Below are positions 59,491-64,000 of a DNA stretch of 64,000 nucleotides, piece by piece (the first letter of the stretch is position 1; each line of letters starts with the position of its first letter). This DNA is from Ferruginibacter sp050611725 (lineage in GTDB: Bacteria; Bacteroidota; Bacteroidia; Chitinophagales; Chitinophagaceae), in assembly GCF_050611725.1 (NCBI RefSeq), contig NZ_JBODJB010000001.1, forward strand, positions 992,001 to 1,056,000. Reading direction: 5' to 3'. The notes under the pieces were generated by a model that was not told the origin of the DNA, did no database searches, and worked only from the letters and a program-made list of their open reading frames with translations. The position numbers were made by a program, and so were the translations under genes.

Positions 59491-62238
59491 ATGCAGCGTA
59501 TTTACCGGACCATTTTCTCACTAGCAATATTATTTTCTTTTGGCATTTCAGCAAAGGCCCACAGTATTTCCGATACCACTCAACCGGTATCCATTGACCC
59601 TAGATTAATGGAGATATTCAATGCAAAAACTCCTGTTGAATATACCATTTCAGACATACAGGTTTCCGGTACAAAGGCATTCGATCCAAATCTAATCATA
59701 TCAATTTCAGGATTAGCAATAGGTGATAAAGTGCAGATTCCCGGAACAGATGCATTCAGCAAAGCCATCGGAAAACTCTGGCGACAAAACCTGATTGCCG
59801 ATGTTGAAGTTTTCATTACAAAGCTGGTTGATAAAAATATTACTGTTGAACTTGCCGTTACAGAAAGACCACGATTAGCAGATTTTAAATTTATTGGGGT
59901 TAAAAAAGGTGAGCAGGATGACCTTGAAACGAAAGTAGGACTTTCCAGAGACAGGGTTGTAACAGAGAACATGAAGCTTTCGGCTATAGAACTCATTAAA
60001 AAACATTATTACGATAAGGCTTACCGTAATGTAACAGTTGATGTGAAAGAAGAAGCAATGCCTGAATTAACAAATGCGGTATCACTAACTTTTTATATCA
60101 ACAAGGGAAATAAAGTAAAAGTAAATTCATTGAACTTTTACGGTAACGACAATTTGCCGGATGCAAAGCTGAAAAAACAAATGAGAGGCACAAAGGAAAT
60201 GAGCCGCTTTACGCTTTATCCACCTAAATACAGCAGCCCTTTTATTTCCGATAGTTTGAGAAATACTCAACTTACGTTTAAAGAATATTTAGGAGATTTC
60301 GGATTCTTATCAATTTCCAAAACAAAACAATTACTTGACCCATATTTCAGATTTAAACTCTTCAGCTCTGCTAAGTATAATGAAACAAAGCATGAAGAAG
60401 ATAAAGAATCGCTTTTAAATTATTATAATGCTCAGGGATACAGAGATGCTGTTATTGTTGCAGATACACAAGTATATAACAAAGCTGGTAATGTAGATAT
60501 TCATGTTAAAGTAAACGAAGGCCGCCGGTATTATTTTGGTGATATTGTTTGGCGAGGAAATACTAAATACTCCGATTCTATTTTAAATGTTTTATTGGGG
60601 ATAAGGAAAGGAGATATTTACAATCTTGATATCTTAAATAAAAGATTAGGGAAACAATTATCTGCCGAAGGTGGCGATATCAGTAGTTTATACATGGACG
60701 ACGGATACCTATTCTTTAGGGTGGATCCCGTTGAAACATCTGTTTATAACGATACCATCAACTTTGAAATAAGAATGATGGAAGGGCCGCAGGCTACTAT
60801 TGGTAAGATTGGAATTACCGGAAATGATAAGACAAAAGATTATGTTATCCGCAGAGAACTCAGAACCATTCCTGGAGAAAAATTCAGTCGTGCAGATATT
60901 ATCCGTACACAAAGGGAACTTGGACAGTTAGGGTTTTTTAATCCGGAAAAAACAACACCGAATGTAGTGCCGAATGCTGATAATGGAACAGTGGATATTG
61001 ACTGGGGCGTAGAAGAAAAATCGAATGATCAGCTGGAATTATCTGCCGGTTTTGGCGGCGGTATTGGTCTAACTGGTACATTAGGGATTACCTTCAATAA
61101 TTTCTCGATCAATAATATTTTCAGAAAGTCCACGTGGGATCCTTTACCGTCAGGCGATGGACAAAAATTGAGTGCAAGGATACAATCTAACGGTAAGGCA
61201 TACAGGTCGTACAACTTCTCTTTTACAGAGCCATGGTTAGGAGGAAAAAAACGTAATGCATTTACAGTAAGTTATTTTAATACAAAATATGCTAATGCGT
61301 ACGATCCGTTTACCGGATCTTATTGCAGATCTTGCGGAGATACATCTTTCATTAAAACTGTAGGTATTGGGGTTTCATTGGGAAAACAATTGAAATGGCC
61401 GGACGATTATTTTTCATTGATCTATGCATTCAATCTACAGCAGTATAAATTGAAAAACTACTCAAATATTTTTAAGGGAATCGATAACGGAACTTCTACC
61501 AATATCAGTTTAAAAATTGCTTTGGCAAGAAGTGCCACACAGGGTAATCCTATATTCCCGACAGGCGGTTCAAACTTCATGCTGAGCGGTCAATTTACAC
61601 TACCTTACTCTTTGATGGGTATTACAAAGCCTGAAGACAATCCGTATCGTTATCCGGAGTTCCACAAATGGCGTTTTAATGGAGAATATTATGTGCCGTT
61701 GGGAGTTGGTCATGGAGCAGATAAGAGCAAACAGTTTATTTTGAAAGCTGCTGCAAAATTCGGTTTTATCGGAAAATATAACAGAGACCTGGAAGTTTCT
61801 CCTTTCGAACGTTTTCAAGTAGGTGATGCAGGGCTGAGCAACAATTTTGCATTACTTGGTTATGATATCATTGCACAGAGAGGATACCCGGTTTATTCAA
61901 CTTCTAACCCTAAAGTAAACCCGGATAATATTACACCATCAGAGTTTTTTACTATTTTCAATAAATATACATTGGAGTTGAGGTATCCTTTCAGCACCAA
62001 CCCGAGCAGTACTATTTATGGCTTAACATTTTTTGAAGCAGCAAACGGATGGTACAAATTCAAAGATTATAACCCTTTCAGATTACGTAGGTCTGCAGGT
62101 GTTGGTATGCGTTTCTTCCTGCCAATGTTTGGATTGCTTGGTTTTGATTATGGCATAGGCCTTGATAGGATAAAAGCAGGCGAACCACTTAAAAGTGCTT
62201 TCAAGTTTACTTTTATGTTAGGACAGGAGCCTGAATAA
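59491..62238 (+). CDS. bamA: Outer membrane assembly factor BamA
   Basis: 915 residues. The signal peptide is about 1-23 (MQRIYRTIFSLAILFSFGIS). POTRA domains run from about 50 to 500, recognisable in YTISDIQVSGTKAFDPNLII, TFYINKGNKVKVNSLNFYGN, VKVNEGRRYYFGDIVW and RRELRTIPGEKFSRADII. A 16-strand beta barrel follows from about 510, with the L6 region around RSAGVGMRFFLPMFGLLGFD. It ends FKFTFMLGQEPE, so the last aromatic residue is not terminal. It inserts outer-membrane beta-barrel proteins. Confidence 0.95.
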   Translation: MQRIYRTIFSLAILFSFGISAKAHSISDTTQPVSIDPRLMEIFNAKTPVEYTISDIQVSGTKAFDPNLIISISGLAIGDKVQIPGTDAFSKAIGKLWRQNLIADVEVFITKLVDKNITVELAVTERPRLADFKFIGVKKGEQDDLETKVGLSRDRVVTENMKLSAIELIKKHYYDKAYRNVTVDVKEEAMPELTNAVSLTFYINKGNKVKVNSLNFYGNDNLPDAKLKKQMRGTKEMSRFTLYPPKYSSPFISDSLRNTQLTFKEYLGDFGFLSISKTKQLLDPYFRFKLFSSAKYNETKHEEDKESLLNYYNAQGYRDAVIVADTQVYNKAGNVDIHVKVNEGRRYYFGDIVWRGNTKYSDSILNVLLGIRKGDIYNLDILNKRLGKQLSAEGGDISSLYMDDGYLFFRVDPVETSVYNDTINFEIRMMEGPQATIGKIGITGNDKTKDYVIRRELRTIPGEKFSRADIIRTQRELGQLGFFNPEKTTPNVVPNADNGTVDIDWGVEEKSNDQLELSAGFGGGIGLTGTLGITFNNFSINNIFRKSTWDPLPSGDGQKLSARIQSNGKAYRSYNFSFTEPWLGGKKRNAFTVSYFNTKYANAYDPFTGSYCRSCGDTSFIKTVGIGVSLGKQLKWPDDYFSLIYAFNLQQYKLKNYSNIFKGIDNGTSTNISLKIALARSATQGNPIFPTGGSNFMLSGQFTLPYSLMGITKPEDNPYRYPEFHKWRFNGEYYVPLGVGHGADKSKQFILKAAAKFGFIGKYNRDLEVSPFERFQVGDAGLSNNFALLGYDIIAQRGYPVYSTSNPKVNPDNITPSEFFTIFNKYTLELRYPFSTNPSSTIYGLTFFEAANGWYKFKDYNPFRLRRSAGVGMRFFLPMFGLLGFDYGIGLDRIKAGEPLKSAFKFTFMLGQEPE

Positions 62239-62262
62239 TATTTGATCAAAAATTCTAACAAT

Positions 62263-62775
62263 ATGAAAAAAACATTACTGATAGCTTTTGGGCTATTATT
62301 AGCAGCACTAATTACCAATGCACAACGTTATGCCGTAATTGATTCAAAATATATTTTGGAAAAACTACCTGAATATAAAGAGTCGCAAACCAAGCTGGAT
62401 AAGTTCAGTGAACAATGGCAACAGGAAATAGACAACAAACAGGCTGCCTTGGATAAGATGTACAAAGATTATGATGCTGAACAGATTATGCTGCCCGATG
62501 ATCTGAAAAAGAAAAGAGAAGACGAGTTGTTTAACAAGGAAAAAGAACTAAGAGACCTTCAAAAAAAACGTTTCGGCTTTGAAGGTGATCTTTTTAAAAA
62601 GAGACAAGAGCTTATCAAGCCAATACAAGACAAGGTTTATAACGCCATTCAGAAGCTGGCAGTAGAAAAATCATTCGATTTTATTTTGGATAAAAGTGAA
62701 GGAATTACCGTTATATTTGCCGACCCAAAACTGGATAGAAGCGAAGATGTCCTTAAAATTTTGGGTGTTAAATAA
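62263..62775 (+). CDS. OmpH/Skp-family periplasmic chaperone 1
   Basis: 170 residues from the ATG at 62263, which starts the signal peptide MKKTLLIAFGLLLAALITNA; the earlier TTG is rejected. The mature protein is Skp-like: strand RYAVIDSKYILEKLPEYKES, long helical arms rich in K, E and D (ELRDLQKKRFGFEGDLFKKR), and a closing FDFILDKSEGITVIFADPKL. Skp chaperones carry outer-membrane proteins to BamA, and the position right after bamA fits. A second paralogue follows. Confidence 0.92.
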   Translation: MKKTLLIAFGLLLAALITNAQRYAVIDSKYILEKLPEYKESQTKLDKFSEQWQQEIDNKQAALDKMYKDYDAEQIMLPDDLKKKREDELFNKEKELRDLQKKRFGFEGDLFKKRQELIKPIQDKVYNAIQKLAVEKSFDFILDKSEGITVIFADPKLDRSEDVLKILGVK

Positions 62776-62844
62776 ATTATAAAGCGTATTGGTAAATGCA
62801 GCCAATTACCTTTAAAAACAAACTATATAAATTAAACAAGAACA

Positions 62845-63396
62845 ATGAAAAAAGTATTTACTGTATTAGCGATCGGGGTTTCAATTTTAGGAATTTCAAC
62901 AACAAGTAACGCTCAATCTAAAATTGGTTACATCAGCACAGAAGATCTAATTGGTGCAATGCCAGAAGCAAAATCAGCAGATTCTATTCTGCAGGATTAC
63001 CAAGCATCACTTGAAATGCAAAGAGATGAGTATATCATGGAATTAAATGAAAAAGACAGCATATTTATTGCAGATTCAAGTAAAATGACTGCAGGTCAAA
63101 AAGAGTTAAAAAGAAACGATCTTTTTGCTTTATACCAAAAAGTACAAAACTGGAATCAAACAATGCAACAAATGATCGGTGAAAAAAATCAAGTGTTGGT
63201 TGGGCCAATCCGCAAAAAAGCATCTGATGCCATTAAAGCTGTTGCAAAAGCAAACGGGTACGGATATATTTTAGATGCCAATACGCTTATTGTTATGCCT
63301 CCGGCAGATGATATCTTACCATTGGTGAAAAAACAATTAGGTATTAAAGATCCGGCTCCTGCCAAAGCTCCTGTTAAAACCGGTGCAGGTCAATAA
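62845..63396 (+). CDS. OmpH/Skp-family periplasmic chaperone 2
   Basis: 183 residues. Signal peptide MKKVFTVLAIGVSILGISTT (cut near SNAQ). The Skp-like body has KIGYISTEDLIGAMPEAKSA, a coiled-coil helix pair, and the end YGYILDANTLIVMPPADDIL, then LPLVKKQLGIKDPA. An Ala/Pro-rich C-terminal tail (PAPAKAPVKTGAGQ) distinguishes it from the preceding copy. The tandem duplication is typical of Bacteroidota. A terminator follows at 63419. Confidence 0.92.
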   Translation: MKKVFTVLAIGVSILGISTTSNAQSKIGYISTEDLIGAMPEAKSADSILQDYQASLEMQRDEYIMELNEKDSIFIADSSKMTAGQKELKRNDLFALYQKVQNWNQTMQQMIGEKNQVLVGPIRKKASDAIKAVAKANGYGYILDANTLIVMPPADDILPLVKKQLGIKDPAPAKAPVKTGAGQ

Positions 63397-63418
63397 TTCA
63401 TTTGAATAAAAATTTTTG

Positions 63419-63447
63419 AAACCATCCTGTATAAGGATGGTTTTTTT
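63419..63447 (+). terminator. Rho-independent terminator after the second ompH gene
   Basis: A 10-bp stem aaaccatcct/aggatggttt (63419-63428 and 63434-63443) with a 5-nt loop and a run of T. It separates the bamA-ompH run from murI. Confidence 0.9.
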
Positions 63448-63484
63448 ATTTAGCTGATATTTTATTTAAACTTATTTTTGGATC

Positions 63485-64000
63485 ATGGCAAACAAGGGAG
63501 CAATTGGAGTTTTTGATAGTGGTTACGGTGGGCTGACTGTTTTGAAAGAAATAGTCAATATGCTGCCTGCTTATGACTACTTGTATCTGGGAGATAATGC
63601 CCGTGCACCTTATGGACCAAGAAGCTTTGCTACCGTTTACGAATACACGCTGGAATGTGTAAAGTGGTTTTTCGATCAAGGTTGTCCGTTGGTAATTCTG
63701 GCCTGTAACACCGCCTCTGCAAAAGCCTTAAGAACCATTCAGCAAAATGATCTGGAAAAAATCGATCCCACCAAAAGAGTATTAGGTGTTATTAGGCCCA
63801 CAACAGAAATCATAGGCAATATTACTACCACAAAACATATTGGAATTTTAGGAACAGCCGGAACGATTCAATCTAATTCATACCCGATAGAAATAGAAAA
63901 ATTTTACCCGGATGTAAAAGTTTATCAGGAAGCCTGCCCGATGTGGGTGCCATTGGTAGAAAACAATGAACACAATATGCATGGCGCCGATTACTTTGTA
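63485..64000 (+). CDS. murI: Glutamate racemase, 3' end outside window
   Basis: 172 N-terminal residues are visible. It converts L- to D-glutamate for peptidoglycan. It starts ANKGAIGVFDSGYGGLTVLK with the DSG substrate loop, then YLGDNARAPYGPRS. The first catalytic cysteine is in LVILACNTASAKALR. The second cysteine (GCTHYPLL region) lies beyond the window. The DNA just upstream has TATTTTTG (63473), a TAnnTTTG match, but only 4 bp before the ATG, so it is of doubtful use as a promoter. Confidence 0.95.
   Translation, partial: MANKGAIGVFDSGYGGLTVLKEIVNMLPAYDYLYLGDNARAPYGPRSFATVYEYTLECVKWFFDQGCPLVILACNTASAKALRTIQQNDLEKIDPTKRVLGVIRPTTEIIGNITTTKHIGILGTAGTIQSNSYPIEIEKFYPDVKVYQEACPMWVPLVENNEHNMHGADYFV

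Noticed and set aside
63473..63480. TATTTTTG as murI promoter
   Set aside because: Only 4 bp separate it from the ATG, so a transcript from it would start within the coding sequence.

Overview
The window looks like chromosomal DNA of a Bacteroidota bacterium, most likely a member or close relative of the family Chitinophagaceae. Supporting signs are the low GC content, almost no strong Shine-Dalgarno sites, several -7 elements of the Bacteroidota form TAnnTTTG, DUF4369-TlpA lipoproteins, RRM/glycine-rich RNA-binding proteins, and the gene string uppS - bamA - ompH - ompH - murI. No rRNA, tRNA or CRISPR array was seen.

Layout. Positions 1-30,666 are a housekeeping backbone: a partial DUF937-like gene, prfA, an amidohydrolase, recO, an RND/MMPL exporter, a TlpA lipoprotein, gatB, a double-PDZ protein, a GNAT enzyme, a bestrophin-like channel, alaS, an M23 peptidase, a MerR regulator, MscS, an LpxH-like hydrolase, lutC, ftsH, rsfS, birA, bcp, a second M23 peptidase, a CvpA-CAP fusion, a glycine-zipper lipoprotein and a short-form carB. 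Positions 30,773-39,139 are an accessory island. It holds an ORF6N protein, a transposase scrap among GCAACGTC palindromes, and a restriction-modification operon made of a controller-like regulator, a C5-cytosine methyltransferase, a MutH/Sau3AI-type endonuclease and Vsr. It also holds three proteins I do not recognise and a 21-bp tandem repeat array. Positions 39,256-42,651 carry a Gre-like protein, small lipoproteins, a methyltransferase and an RNA-binding protein. Positions 42,730-49,073 are the leuC-leuD-citramalate/isopropylmalate synthase-leuB operon on the minus strand, interrupted by a frameshifted four-helix-bundle gene and faced by a divergent LysR regulator. Positions 49,147-56,848 hold a secreted protein, a RAYT transposase inside its palindromic arms, comEC, purH, an EamA permease, a deacetylase-like protein and a small membrane protein. 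The window ends with lutB, uppS, bamA, two ompH genes and the start of murI (envelope biogenesis).

The most notable signals are regulatory and repeat-based. The restriction-modification operon has a complete Bacteroidota promoter (TTTG - 20 bp - TACATTTG) bracketed by two near-identical 15-bp palindromes, with the regulator's start codons just behind it. Several interspersed repeat families recur through the window. One 40-60 bp motif sits upstream of prfA, M23 and carB in the sense orientation. A composite element of about 120 bp lies directly after two stop codons. Three other palindromic or tandem repeats are carried in frame inside coding sequences. The unknown genes next to the restriction-modification operon are the best candidates for an undescribed defence-related system.
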